DNA of 64,000 nt from Rapana venosa (GCA_028751875.1 CM054162.1:1885344-1949343); one strand, 5' to 3'; positions 11,105 through 22,723 are shown, counted from the stretch's first letter. Notes: generated by a model from the letters alone, not told the origin. Numbers and translations: made by a program.

Positions 11105-11210
11105 CAATTATTGAGAGAGAGAGAATGAATGAATCTTTATTTTTCAAGGGTAACAGAATAACCATGCGCATACTTGTTTTCATGCGGCCCTTGCCCTGAT
11201 TAGGGACTAT
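11105..11210 (-). mobile_element. LINE 3' terminus related to repeat A, with ATTC and CT tail
   Basis: Minus-strand reading gives 'ggttattctgttaccctt', then 'aataaagattcattcattc' and CTCTCTCT. Tail direction and motif order match the neighbour at 10945-11025. It shows directly how a CT/GA microsatellite sits at the element's tail. Confidence 0.6.
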
Positions 11211-11455
11211 CAACAAAACAGGTAAAAATCTTACTACAGCAACGACAAACATGATTTTAAAAGAAAACAAATACTTACATTACATAATTCCTAACTAACT
11301 TGAACAATAATTTCAAAGATACATTAATTTTTTTTTGATTAAAAGATATATGCTGATAAAACATATAATTCTCAAATAAATCAAAAACAATAACCATGAA
11401 AATGATACACTGGGTATAATTATGTAATTGGATAAAAATAAAGAAAGGGTAGACA
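11211..11455. other. unassigned AT-rich sequence
   Basis: Low-GC sequence, possibly upstream body of the minus-strand element ending at 11105, but no protein could be read. Confidence 0.3.
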
Positions 11456-11536
11456 GAGAGAGAGAGAGAGAGAGGAGAAGAGAAGAGAGAGAGAGAGAGA
11501 GAGACGAGAGAGAGAGAGAGAGAGAGTGAGAGAGAA
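11455..11536. repeat. (GA)n tract
   Basis: GA dinucleotides with three single-base interruptions. Confidence 0.9.
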
Positions 11537-11897
11537 ATTCCCGAGGTTACATCAACATAACAATAAACTACATATCAAATTCTGTTAAAGCATCCTCACC
11601 AAAACCCTTTATATATATATATATATTATATCAATAAAGATATCAAGGTAAGTTACAAAATATCAAGGAGCCTTATATAAACCAGTTTTTAACAGCCCCG
11701 CCAACAACACCATCAATACAACAATTCGAAGTTTTGCAAATCAATTTAAACTCACTTAGATCTTTCCAGAGGGCATGGTTATAGAATAAGATGGATAGCA
11801 CTTTCGCATGCTTTTTGGACGATGCTAAATGTGAAATCAATAAAATGTATAACCAAACATGTATATAAAAATAATACATTTAATGTATAAGAGGAAT
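11537..11897. other. unassigned AT-rich sequence
   Basis: Includes a short TA run (about 11611-11630). No coding or retroposon motif recognised. Confidence 0.35.
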
Positions 11898-11965
11898 ACA
11901 CAGAGAGAGAGAAGAGAGAGAGAGATGAGAGGGAGAGAGAGAGAGAGACTGAGAGAGAGAGAGAG
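11898..11965. repeat. (GA)n tract at a repeat A tail
   Basis: GA repeats directly abutting the 3' end of repeat A copy 2. On the minus strand the element runs into CTCTCTCT. Confidence 0.9.
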
Positions 11966-12090
11966 ATTTATTTCTTTAATATTTTATTATCGAGGATAAT
12001 GGATAAGCACTTATGTGTTTTTTAACATCCAGTCCCCGTGTGTATGCAGTTTTGTCAATTTTGTCATCTGTTTTCCACCGGGCACACAAT
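11966..12090 (-). mobile_element. dispersed repeat A, copy 2
   Basis: A well-preserved copy with blocks 'cgaggataatggataagcac', 'acatccagtccccgtgtgt' and 'atgcagttttgtcaa'. Read on the minus strand it ends in ...TATCCTCGATAATAAA and then GA/CT repeats, which sets the 3' end at 11966. Confidence 0.75.
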
Positions 12091-12104
12091 ATTAGCCTAT
12101 TTAA

Positions 12105-12269
12105 GAGAATGGAGGGGATGGTGCGAGGGAAGAGGGGGGAGGGAGCGACACTCAGAATAGGCAGAGCAGAGAGTACATTTTTGAATGTTATGAATATCTG
12201 GCTTTAAGGTAGGTTGACAACACCTACACAAGCAATCTCGTCATTAAATATTGCTACCATAGTATATAT

Positions 12270-12272
<3 letters not shown>
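12105..12272. repeat. repeat E, copy 1
   Basis: Matches 12723-12905 in order: a G-rich lead, a 'gagagtaca' block, 'gacaacacctacacaagc' and 'atattgctac..agtatat'. The two copies lie about 620 bp apart in the same direction. Confidence 0.8.
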
Positions 12273-12273
<1 letters not shown>

Positions 12274-12317
<44 letters not shown>

Positions 12318-12349
12318 TGTGTGTGTGTGTGTGTGAGGAGAGATAGAGA

Positions 12350-12382
<33 letters not shown>

Positions 12383-12433
12383 GAGAGAGATGAGAGAGAG
12401 AGAGACGAGGAGGGAAGAGAGAGAGAGAGAGTA
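12274..12433. repeat. (TG)n-(GA)n compound tract
   Basis: A TG run of about 60 bp followed by GA repeats, beginning a few bases after repeat E copy 1. Confidence 0.95.
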
Positions 12434-12722
12434 CATTTCCAGGTTAGTGTGATCATTAGTTTTAATGGGCATGTACAAAAACACCCACACAAAACTTCTC
12501 TCACTTTAAGATACAGCTATCAATGAACAAAGAAGCTAAGATGTTAGTCTGCAAAGAACCATCCGCATACAAAAATATGTTATACAATTAAGACAAAACA
12601 ATGCTAACAATTTCAGCTGAGTAAAATGCATATTGTATATATAAAATAAACATTGGCTGATTAAGAACACAACAGTCATTGAAAATTTCCAAATTTCATG
12701 ACAATAATTACTTAAGAAAGAA

Positions 12723-12905
12723 TGGAGGGGAGGGAGAAGGAAAGGGGGGGGGGGGTGGGAGAGAGTGACAGACAGTTAGGCAGAGCCAGAGAGTACAGTT
12801 TGGAATGTTTTGATTATTGGATCTATAAAGTTAGGCTTTGACAACACCTACACAAGCAATCTCATAATTAGATATTGCTACATAGTATATAGTAAAAATG
12901 ATATC
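12723..12905. repeat. repeat E, copy 2
   Basis: Second copy of the 12105-12272 block. It lies at the 3' side of the minus-strand LINE at 13190-14425, so repeat E may be that element's 3' untranslated region. That link is inference. Confidence 0.8.
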
Positions 12906-13189
12906 AATAAAAAAAATATAACCTTACAAGGGACATATAGAAGTCTATCAAAATTACATTTTAAAACAGTCTAACGTATTAGGTCTTTATTTATGACAAA
13001 GAAACTTGTATCAAAAAATAGCCTAACGTAATAGGGCTCTTTGTTTATGTCAAAGTGAAAAACGATAGCGTTCAAAATTAGTACGCAATAACACAAACTA
13101 CACAACATTAACATAGTTACTAAATAATTATTACTGATATTTAAAAAAAAATATATTAAAACCTATAGTATACTTTTCAAAGCCATCAT

Positions 13190-14425
13190 AAACCACAATG
13201 GTTAATTTCATTGATTATATGATCCAAGGTGGTATCTGTGACTATTCCTTGAACAGAAATTTATGATGCGTATGTGGAAAGAGAACTGTTGGTATTAGCA
13301 TATCAGTTGTACTTTTTGGAGGTGGGTATACATAGCTTTCTTGAAAGCTTCTCTTACCTTTGGAAGTTTTCCACGTACGTTGGTAGCGTGTTCCAGAGAA
13401 GTACACTGAGTCTGATGAGGTTGATTTATAGAGGTAATTTCTAAGGTATTGGTTACTGAATTTTAGTAGGGATATCGGGAAGTCAATTGGATTTTAGTTT
13501 GGAGTGTTAGTGGAGCTTGACTGTCATAACTTTATGAATTAATATTCCTTTATTCAGGGGGTAACATATCTTTTAACGAGGAATCTCAAGTTTTGGCATA
13601 GTCTGCTGCGGTTAAAGTAGAAGATTTAAGATATCTTGCTTTGAGTGCTTGTTGTAAGTGCTTTGACAGGTTTAGAACATTGCATTGGCAGTTGTCAAAA
13701 AGGGTTAGAGCAATAGTTTGATGAAGATTAAAATGTAAGTCTGTAGAAATAGTTTTCTTGCATGTATGTGATAAAGTGTTTGATTTGCATAGTTGGTTAT
13801 AGTGTTTGGAGATGTTTCTGCACAATTTATTTATCGTGTTGCCATTCATGACCGTTGTTGCAATCACAATATCTAGAAGTCTAGGTTTTCAACTTCCTCA
13901 AAAGGTTCATTATTCAAAATATTGGTGGAAGTCTAGTGTCATGTTTTGTCTCTTTTGTCTTGTGTAATAAGCATGACTTTGATCTTTTGGGGTTAAGTGA
14001 ATGTGGTTAAAAACTGCAACATCTTTGCCTAGAGAATCAATGCTCTTGGTATTTGAGGTAGACATTTCTGTCAAGGACTTGTGTGACTTGTATGGAATGG
14101 TTAGTGTTCATCACAAATAGTTCACAGATTCAGTGATGTAGAGGGGAAAGGTCATTAACATTATACAGGCATAAAAGGGGGCCAAAAACAGACCCTTGTG
14201 GAACTCCCCATTATTTTTCGGGTAGTGTACACGAATTAGTGATTATGATCGAGATATATTGTTGTCTATTATGCATGAATGATCTAATTAACTTCAGGAG
14301 TGTTATCTGGAGATACCATTTAAACGATAGTTTCGGCATAGCAGTTTGTAGTCAATTACACCAAAAATGCTTGACCAAAGTATACAAAGAAGGATCCACA
14401 ATATTTATTTTTCATGTATATTACT
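13190..14425 (-). mobile_element. decayed LINE: RT motif and C-terminal region
   Basis: Read on the minus strand, three parts appear in order, with stops and frame changes between them. At about 14160-14215 there is the RT segment GVPQGSVFGPLL followed by NVNDL, the conserved GxPQGSxLGP block of non-LTR reverse transcriptases. A long middle frame at 13586-13867 includes 'KSSTLTAADY'. A basic tail ends near 13200-13390. RT domain 4 and the C-terminal connection of a CR1/L2-like element fit best. The 5' side stops at the GAA tract near 14440, so the copy is 5'-truncated. No endonuclease is seen. It is an inactive pseudogene of ORF2. Repeat E at 12723 may be its 3' UTR. Confidence 0.75.
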
Positions 14426-14464
14426 TATGTCAAATCTCTTACATGTTGGTAGATCTGTGTGGCA

Positions 14465-14765
14465 AGAAGAGGACAGAGACAGGACAAGACATACAGAGAT
14501 AGGAGGAGTGCAAGAAGACAAAGAAGAAGAGAAGAAGAAGAAGAAAAGAAGAAGAAGGACAGAAGAATAAGATGAAGAAGAAGAAGAAGAAGCGAAGAAG
14601 AAGAAGGAGCAGAGAAGAAGAAGAAGAAGAAGCAGAAGAAGAAGAGAAGAAGAAGAAAAAAGAAAAAGAAGAAGAAGCAGAGAGAAGAGAAGGGAGAAGA
14701 AGAAGAGACGAGAAGAAGAACAAGAACAAGAACAAGAAGCGAGAGAGAGAGAGAGAGAGGAGAGA
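14465..14765. repeat. (GAA)n/GA tract
   Basis: GAAGAA repeats with GAGAGA at the end (14740-14770). Lys/Glu and antisense Ser/Leu frames are discarded. Confidence 0.95.
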
Positions 14766-14900
14766 GAGGGGGGGCAGAGAGACAGAGACAGAGAGAGGAC
14801 AAAGGTAGAGAGGATAGACAGACAGACAAAGGGAATCAAAACTCAAACAGACAAACGGACACGCAAACCGACACACGGACAAACAGACTGACAAAGATAA
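14766..14900. repeat. GACA-type tetranucleotide tract
   Basis: Interrupted GACA/AACGGACA units continuing from the GA tract. Confidence 0.8.
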
Positions 14901-14999
14901 TAGTTCTTTTGTAACAAGTTTCGAGAAATCTATGCCTTAACTGTTTTCCGCCATTGGATTATAAACTAAATCTGTCTTCCATGGAAAACATATTCTAAT

Positions 15000-15118
15000 T
15001 CAACCAACCAACCAAACCCCCAACCGTGCCAACCAACCAACCAACAACCAACCAGGCAACCCACTACATCCAGCCAACAATCACCCAACCAACCAATAAT
15101 CAACAACAACAAACAAAA
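15000..15118. repeat. (CCAA)n tract
   Basis: CCAACCAACC units with C-run and CAACAA variants. Confidence 0.85.
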
Positions 15119-15495
15119 CAAACATAACAATAAATGGCATGCGCTGACTGCCAGAATAAATTACGCATGTCTTGTATAACTAATATAAAAAATAAACAAT
15201 ACCGTGTTACTTACAATAGGCACATTGCCCAAGTGATGAGTTTTTAAACAGTTCTAGACATGCACATTCTTCATTCATCATCTAAATGTTGTGATTTCTT
15301 CTGTATGTTTGTTCATTCCTGCCTTCCATCCTTTATTATTTACTTCTTCAAATAAACCCGCACGTTAAAGTTTCCAAAATTTTAAATCATATACATTCCA
15401 CATAGCGTTCGTTTTGGTCACGAGTGACCACTTTTATTTGGTAACCCACTAAAATTGTTCCCCTTTCCTAGACAAACCTTTTGTTGTGTGACACA
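15119..15495. other. unassigned sequence
   Basis: AT-rich sequence leading into the LINE tail at 15500. No readable coding upstream of the tail. Confidence 0.35.
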
Positions 15496-15497
15496 AG

Positions 15498-15806
15498 TAA
15501 AGCACTACGAAGACCCGCTGACCACAGTCAAGATAAGGAAACTCAGATGGAATGGACATGTGACAAGATCAGATGGGCTCTCCAAGACCATACTGCAGAG
15601 AACAGTGCAGGGGAAGAGAAGGTGAGGCAGGCCGAAGAAGAAATAGGCAGACAACATCACTGAATAAACCGGGAAGAGCTTCTCCACAACCCAGACACTT
15701 GCCCACAACCGCCGCAAATGGAGCCGACTGGTGCAACGTTCGTCACTGCAGTGCCCCTACGACCCTGGAAGGGGTTATGGGAACAGATGAGATGAGATGA
15801 GATAAG
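15498..15806 (+). mobile_element. LINE C-terminal tail with GATGA 3' repeat
   Basis: The plus strand reads, in one frame with a few stops, 'VKIRKLRWNGHVTRSDGLSK', then a basic QGKRR..RPKK stretch and an ADNITE.TG block. It ends in 'NRRKWSRLVQRS'. This is the C-terminal tail of the LINE type better preserved at 40010-41900 (there RKLKWYGHVTRSQG). The coding end is followed by (GATGA)n at 15786-15806, a typical short tandem 3' tail. The RT domain is absent, so this is a 5'-truncated insertion of about 300 bp. Confidence 0.85.
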
Positions 15807-15977
15807 ATGAGACACAATCTTTGCAAGAGAAAAAACGACATTGCATCCTGCCTTGCCATTGAAACATACTGCTATTTACTCTTCCATTCCTCTCCCTCTC
15901 CTTTAGTGCAACAAGAGAAAACAAAATCAGTTGTGAGAATGAAGCTTGGTTTTACCAGACCTCCATTCCTGTCTGCA

Positions 15978-16100
15978 TATATGTGTGTGTGTGTGTATGT
16001 GTGTGTGTGTGTGCGTGTGTGTGTGTGATTGTGTGATGGTGTGTGTGTGGTGTGAGAGAGATAGCGTGCGTGCGTACGTGCGTGCGTGTGTATGTGAGAG
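15978..16100. repeat. (TG)n with TGCG variants
   Basis: TG repeats including GTGCGTGCGTACG at about 16066-16088. Confidence 0.9.
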
Positions 16101-16139
16101 AGAGAAAGAGAGAGAGAGAGAGAGGGAGAGAGAGAGAGG

Positions 16140-16183
<44 letters not shown>

Positions 16184-16201
16184 GGAGGAGAGAGAGAGAG
16201 A

Positions 16202-16284
<83 letters not shown>

Positions 16285-16288
16285 AGTT
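16095..16288. repeat. (GA)n tract
   Basis: About 190 bp of GA with occasional G or A insertions. It carries a long Arg/Glu frame that is not a gene. Confidence 0.95.
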
Positions 16289-16452
16289 TGGGGGATGTAG
16301 CTTTTTAGTTATTTTTTTGTTTGTCTGTTTGTTTTGTTTTTTGTTTAAAGAAATTCTGAGGACGAAAAAGCTGTGTCTGATCAGCTTGCCTCTGATAGAC
16401 ACTGATGGACGTTTGCTTGCTGTCTGCTATGGCAGTGTGCTGGAATGTGTGA

Positions 16453-16456
16453 GTGC

Positions 16457-16500
<44 letters not shown>
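16453..16500. repeat. (TG)n microsatellite
   Basis: A nearly pure TG run of about 45 bp. Confidence 0.95.
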
Positions 16501-16502
<2 letters not shown>

Positions 16503-16540
16503 GTGGGGAGAGACGGGGAGAGACAGGGAGGTAGTAAGTG

Positions 16541-16812
16541 AATGATAGACAGACAGACAGGCAGGCAGGCAGGCAGGCAGTCAGGCAGGCAGACAGGCAG
16601 ACAGGCAGACAGACAGACAGACGGACGGACGGACGGACGGACGGACGGACGGACAGACAGACAGACAGGCAGACAGACGGTCAGATAGAGACAGTTACAT
16701 ACATACAGACAGACAATCAGACATGCAGGCAAAAACAGAGAGAGTGAGACACAGACAGAGACACAGACACAGACAGACAGGCAAGGAGGCAGACGGACAG
16801 ACAGACAAACAC
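16541..16812. repeat. phased tetranucleotide blocks GACA/GGCA/GGAC
   Basis: The order is AGAC, then AGGC (16557-16590), mixed AGGC/AGAC (16590-16620), GGAC (16621-16652), then AGAC again. Every block keeps a 4-bp phase, so variants spread in runs rather than at random. The antisense frame (Cys/Leu/Pro/Val) is not coding. Confidence 0.9.
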
Positions 16813-16842
16813 AGTTCTTTTAAGATACATAGGGGATAACTT

Positions 16843-17688
16843 TGAGAGAATCATCACAACTCAACATTGAGAAAATTATCACAACTCAACATTGAGAAAA
16901 ATATCACAACTCAACATTGAGAAAATTATCACAACTTAACATTGAAATAATCATCACAACTAAACATTGACATAACCATCACAACTCAACATTGAGAAAA
17001 TTACCACAACTCAACATTGAGAAAATTATCACAACTCAACATTGAGAAAATTATCACAACTCAACATTGCGAAAATTATCACAACTCAACATTGCGAAAA
17101 TTACCACAACTCAACATTGAGAAAATTATCACAACTTAACATTGAAATAATCATCACAACTAAACATTGACATAACCATCACAACTCAACATTGACATAA
17201 TCAACACAACTCAACATTGACATAATCAACACAACTCAACATTGACATAATCACCACAACTCAACATTGACATAATCAACACAACTCAACATTGACATAA
17301 TCACCACAACTCAACATTGACATAATCACCACAACTCAACATTGACATAATCACCACAACTCAACATTGACATAATCACCACAACTCAACATTGACAAAA
17401 CCATCACAACTCAACATTCACATAATCAACACAACTCAACATTGACGTAATCATCACAACTCAACACTGACATAATCAAAACAACTCAATATTGACATAA
17501 TCATCACAACTCAACATTGACATAATCATCACAACTCAACATTGACATAATCATCACAACTAAACATTGACATCCTCATAACAACTAAACACTGACATAA
17601 CCATCACAACTCAACATTGACATCCTCATAACAACTCAATATTGAAATGATCATCACAACATTGACATAACCATCACAACTCACACTC
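16843..17688. repeat. 25-bp minisatellite, about 34 units
   Basis: The core 'atcacaactcaacattga' recurs every 25 bp, checked at 16861, 16886, 16911, 16936 and 16961. Two subtypes occur. One ends GAGAAAATT, mainly 16850-16935 and 16985-17135. The other ends GACATAATC, mainly 17190-17560. A segment near 16921-16995 is repeated at about 17121-17185, which suggests a multi-unit duplication. The period is not a multiple of 3 and stops occur in every unit, so it does not encode protein. Confidence 0.95.
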
Positions 17689-17689
17689 T

Positions 17690-18250
17690 GAGTGCTCCAA
17701 TGTCTCTGCCACATTTCAAGAACACGTAAATGAAGTGGAACTGCAGGGAATGGAAGAGCACCTATGGATTCATCAATATTTTTTTTTAAGTGTCCGGAGC
17801 AGATGCAGCGTTAAGTGTTTAACATGAAATCTTCGTATTTGGTATTGAGTAGTTTGTGAGGGAAACGTAATTATACCACCTGTACAAACACTGCATTTGA
17901 GGTACATTAAAAACCTGTGCTTAGGTAATGCATAACGTAGATAAACAGAAATGAAGAGAAACAGACATAGAAATAGACAGAGAAAGTAAAAAAAATCAGG
18001 TGTGGGATTTTTGTTTTGTTTTTAACGATATAAAGCAGAAAAAAATTAGATATAGCCAATTTTAAATAGAAAAAGCTTTAAGTGAAATTAGCTGTTTTTA
18101 AGTAAATTTAAACAGAAGGTAAAATATGTTCCCTCTGTCTCTTTCTTTCATTCTCTCCCCCCTCTCTCCCTCTCCCATTTTTTTATAAATAAAAATTGAC
18201 ATCAATTTACCCGGCGTTGAGTACACTCAAACAGAAGGTAAAAATAAAGA
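17690..18250. other. unassigned sequence before CT tracts
   Basis: No gene seen. The short word 'aaacagaaggtaaaa' occurs twice (about 18109 and 18229), each time shortly before a CT-rich tract (about 18133 and 18269). The word may belong to a retroposon 3' end. Confidence 0.4.
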
Positions 18251-18263
18251 TGGAATAATGAAA

Positions 18264-18266
<3 letters not shown>

Positions 18267-18329
<63 letters not shown>

Positions 18330-18385
18330 CCTCTCTCTCTTTCCATCTCTCTCTCCCTTTCTCTGTCTCTGTCTCTCTCTCCAAA
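18267..18385. repeat. (CT)n tract
   Basis: A pure CT run of about 45 bp followed by interrupted CT. Confidence 0.95.
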
Positions 18386-18500
18386 TACCACAACGTATAC
18401 GTGCTATTCAGCTGATGTATGGCCCATGTTGTCGGAGAAAATGGGTAGGTCAATACCTATGGGAGTACTTTGCTGCTTTTCCCCTTCCCCGGTGATTTTC

Positions 18501-19000
18501 NNNNNNNNNNNNNNNNNNNNNNNNNNNNNNNNNNNNNNNNNNNNNNNNNNNNNNNNNNNNNNNNNNNNNNNNNNNNNNNNNNNNNNNNNNNNNNNNNNNN
18601 NNNNNNNNNNNNNNNNNNNNNNNNNNNNNNNNNNNNNNNNNNNNNNNNNNNNNNNNNNNNNNNNNNNNNNNNNNNNNNNNNNNNNNNNNNNNNNNNNNNN
18701 NNNNNNNNNNNNNNNNNNNNNNNNNNNNNNNNNNNNNNNNNNNNNNNNNNNNNNNNNNNNNNNNNNNNNNNNNNNNNNNNNNNNNNNNNNNNNNNNNNNN
18801 NNNNNNNNNNNNNNNNNNNNNNNNNNNNNNNNNNNNNNNNNNNNNNNNNNNNNNNNNNNNNNNNNNNNNNNNNNNNNNNNNNNNNNNNNNNNNNNNNNNN
18901 NNNNNNNNNNNNNNNNNNNNNNNNNNNNNNNNNNNNNNNNNNNNNNNNNNNNNNNNNNNNNNNNNNNNNNNNNNNNNNNNNNNNNNNNNNNNNNNNNNNN
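18501..19000. other. assembly gap (500 N)
   Basis: Exactly 500 N, the usual placeholder for a scaffold join of unknown size. Frames drawn across it are meaningless. Confidence 1.
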
Positions 19001-19465
19001 GTTTTTGGGTTTTTTTTTAAATTTTTTAATTTTCATTTTTTTTTTGGTTTGTATTTTTCTTTCATCTTTTTTAACTTTTTGTCGTTAAATTTTTTTCCCC
19101 CTTTATTATCTTTGCAAGAGTGCAAATAGCATTTTTGGCCTCTTTGTGTTTTGATTTTTGAACTTTTTTGAATGGCGTCTTAAGAATTTTTTCAATTGTT
19201 ATTGTTATACTACTTGCATTTTATTTGTTGATTTGAAACATTTTCTGTGTGACACTACTTGCTTACTTGAATTTATTTGTCGAGTTAAAGCTCTCTTTTT
19301 TGTGTGTGTATGAACGCTTTACTTGCTTACTTGAATTAGAGACTTATATATGTATTCAACATTCGTTATTTTTTCATCACTGTTTTAATGTTATAATTAT
19401 TAGGAGTCAGAAAATAAGCCTTGGATAAAAGAAAATGGACATAGAGTAGGGCATTTAAACATTAA
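19001..19465. other. T-rich gap edge and AT-rich sequence
   Basis: The first 100 bp are dominated by T-runs and look like low-quality gap-edge sequence. The rest is AT-rich with no motif. Confidence 0.5.
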
Positions 19466-22165
19466 TCACATGATCAACAAAATTGACAGAAATATCATCA
19501 ATTTTGACAAATTCGGGACATTCTTTTTCAATATTCGGATTCTCAGATCTCGATTATCTTCAAACATTTCCAATAAGATATATCGTGCCCTGGCTACAAT
19601 AGTGTACGTAAAGATCCAATGCAAGACAGAGAAACAGGTTTACTACTGTACATCCATCAGTCACTGCGATTCAAAAGAATAGATAGTTTAGAACAAACAT
19701 AATGTAGAAGCACTCTGGTCGAAATTCAAATAAAATATATAAACCAATTCTCTTATGTTTTCTTTACAGGAATCCAGCTGAGAGAGTCGACTGGATTGAT
19801 CATTTTATTTCAATGATGGACGAGGCTTACAATCAGTCAAGTGAAATATAGTTTTAGGAGACTTTAATATAGATTTATTAAAAGATAACTATAACTGGAA
19901 CCTCACTTATAAATCCTATGGTCTGACTCAATTAATACAATCACCGACACGTATAACCAATTATCCAATACACTATTTGAGCATTTATATGTGACTGATC
20001 CCAAAAGTATTATAGAAACAGCTGTCCCTGAGTGGAGGTTGCAGTGATCATTTTCTATTTGCTTACATGGTCCAAAAGGGTGCAAACATTCCAAAACTGA
20101 GTCCACAAAACAATTATTTTCGAAATTGTCCAAATTTGACAGTGAAAATTTCATTTCCGATCTTCTACTTTCTCCTCTCAATAGCGCTAATCAAATACAG
20201 ATCTTGATCAGGCTTTAGAAGTTTGGCATATATTTTCCTTAATGTATACAACCAAACATGCTCCGTTACAGACCAAAGAAGTAAGATTATCGAAAAAAAC
20301 CTCCAGGGCTAACCGATGAAATCCACAATGCCATATATCACCAAGACTATTGTTTGAAACAGGATTGCCGTGAAAAATTATAAAAACATAGGAATAAAGT
20401 AACTTTCTCTGATACGACTGAGAAAAAGAAATATTTCTCCCTCTGATAAATGACAAGAAAAATAGCAATCTATATGGAAAGCTATAAATCATTAACTAAA
20501 TAAAACGCAAAATTTCGAGGGAAATAACCTAAAGACATATCACAACTAAATTAAACTTCCATGTTTCCACTGTGCTCAACAGATAATACAAACTGATGAT
20601 TCTAATAACATGACCTTAGATGAATTACAAAAATACCGCCTTGAAAAAAACATTCGTCTTTGTTGACGCGCATCCTTTAAGTGTTCAAGAAGTTTCCATA
20701 TCGTTAAAACGATTAAAAACAACTGGCCGTCGTGCCATTGATGGAATTGATGGAAATCCTGAAACCTATCTTCTCAAATTTATAGCAAAACTCCTCACTT
20801 ATATTTACAATCTTTGTCGGGATAAACAATCTACCCTAAGGCCTTAAAGCAAGCCAATCATTATTCCTGGTTATATCAGAAATACTGCTGAATCCATCAA
20901 CTTCAGAACAATTTATATAGTGTCAGTTCTTTCAAAACCCGTGGAACACATAAACATAAGTGGGGTGTAATTCTTTCCCATCTTAAAAAAGATAACCTAT
21001 ACCCCAGATCAGTTGGGGTTCAGAGAACATCACTCATCCATACAGCTTTAAAAGATCTGATAGATTCGCGGTTATCAAACCATAAATTTTAAAAAAACCA
21101 CTTTGCAGGAGTTTTATTTGTTGATTTCGCTATGCGTTTGTGATATAAAACATAAACTTCTTCCCTTAAAACCTATCAGCTTACAAACTATAACTCAACA
21201 CACTAAATTTAATCCATCTTTTCTTTTCTGAATAGACAGCAAAGAGTGTCTCTAAACGCATCATCTCCAGTTTTCGTCCAAACGTTATGTATACCTCAAG
21301 CTCTGTTTTTAGATCGTTTTGCTGTTCTAATTGTAATATCAACGATCTTCCTTTATTTATAAGAACTCAGCGCGAAATGTTTGCAGATAACACCACCTTT
21401 AAATAGCTAAATCAAACGCTCATGAAGTCTATAATACCATGCAAAAGGTATTGATCACCTTGTTAAATGGACACATATAAACCATATGGAACTTAACCCA
21501 CATAAAACAAAATTTATGTTAAAACAAACAGACGAAAGCGTCAGGAAACTTATCTCATACATTACCAGATCTATATATTCTAATGTAAAGTTGAATCAAG
21601 TAGTAAATCACAAGTCCTCAGTGTAACGAAGACAATAATATAACATGTCAAAACATTTGAAAAGACTAAACGCAAATAATGCATCAAAAATGATCAGTTA
21701 GAACAATAAAAATAAACCCTTTCAGACCTTCATTACAAGAAAACTATTTTTATGCATATTTTCAGTGTAATATTGATTAAGGGTTTCACACAGTGAGATT
21801 AGCTAGCAAATAATAATTTAAACCGTTTAATAAGTGTTCCATAAAAAGCCATATAGCACTGAACTATAAACATGTAAATGTTCTACCTCTCGAAGCACAA
21901 TTCTAATCAATAATAGGGATTTTTATGCATGAAAATACTGCTCGGACATGCTCCTTTTGTCTTAAGAACATTATTATTAATGAATATCGACATACACATA
22001 AACTGAACCTTCCCTTTTAACGACTATTACTCTATGGAAATCTATCTAAAAATAAACTGGAGGATGGTTTGTGAAATAATTTACCAGAATTCACAAGATC
22101 GAATTGAACTTAAAAAAATTCAAAAAACAGGTTGTACAATTTCCTTATGGACCTATCTGACTTGA
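19466..22165 (+). pseudogene. decayed CR1-like LINE ORF2: endonuclease, RT, C-terminus
   Basis: Plus-strand reading across frames gives the order of a non-LTR retrotransposon ORF2. The endonuclease start (FGTFFFNIR, about 19510) is followed by EALWSKFK and YRNP (about 19710-19780), then GDFNID (19857-19874), an SPTRITN block (about 19945) and SDH (about 20046). GDFN and SDH are conserved parts of the APE-type endonuclease, which nicks target DNA. RT parts follow: a YLLKFI..LTYIYNLC block (20765-20817), QLGFREHHSS (about 21007), LFVDFA (about 21116), NDLPLF (about 21340) and FADN at 21380-21391. The C-terminus ends with LPEFTRSN (about 22083). FADN replaces the catalytic FADD, and stops and shifts are frequent, so it cannot encode an active enzyme. 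CR1-like assignment is by overall layout only. Confidence 0.85.
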
Positions 22166-22271
22166 GCTGTCCTATGTCCAAAGATGAAATTGAGAACAAT
22201 AATATATGCATAAAATATATTTTTTCCCACTGATATTGATATATTTCGCATTGTATACATAGCTTTGAGAT

Positions 22272-22318
22272 CTCTCTCTCTCTTCTCTCCTGTCTCTCTG
22301 TCTCTCTCTCTCTCTCTC

Positions 22319-22361
<43 letters not shown>

Positions 22362-22385
22362 CTCCCTCTCCCCCCTTCACTCTCG
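22272..22385. repeat. (CT)n tract
   Basis: A CT-rich tract starting about 110 bp after the end of the LINE coding remnant, so it could be that element's tail. Confidence 0.9.
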
Positions 22386-22720
22386 TTTGTATCTCTCTGA
22401 CACTTTAAAAAAATGTTGTTTAACAATATGACTCAAGAAACAATTAGGGTGTATTGTCATATCATCATTCCATCAAGCTCCATAAAGTTTCTATGTTATA
22501 CATAATTATTTTTTGTTTACGATGATGGGTGGTGATTGAGGGGGATATGATCGAGGGATGACAACATCATGATAGTGGTGATGTTTATTGTGAATATTAT
22601 GATTCCTTTGCTTATATTTTGTCTGTTTACCTTCTTTCATTCTTTCTTTCGAGGCTGGATGTAAAAAGTCTTTGTACTTATTCTATTACCCTCCAGAAAA
22701 TTAAATTTCGTTATCGTTAT
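22386..22720. other. unassigned sequence
   Basis: AT-rich. It includes a short (CGTTAT)-type repeat at about 22710-22724 just before the next CT tract, another possible retroposon tail. Confidence 0.4.
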
Positions 22721-22723
22721 CGT

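Noticed and set aside
14405..14894. Three overlapping Ser/Leu/Phe-rich minus-strand frames, membrane-like
   Set aside because: Reverse translation of the GAA/GA tract; three frames are open at once, as expected for a microsatellite.
16843..17688. CRISPR-like array
   Set aside because: Units are contiguous with no unique spacers, the subtypes grade into each other, and the sequence context is animal.
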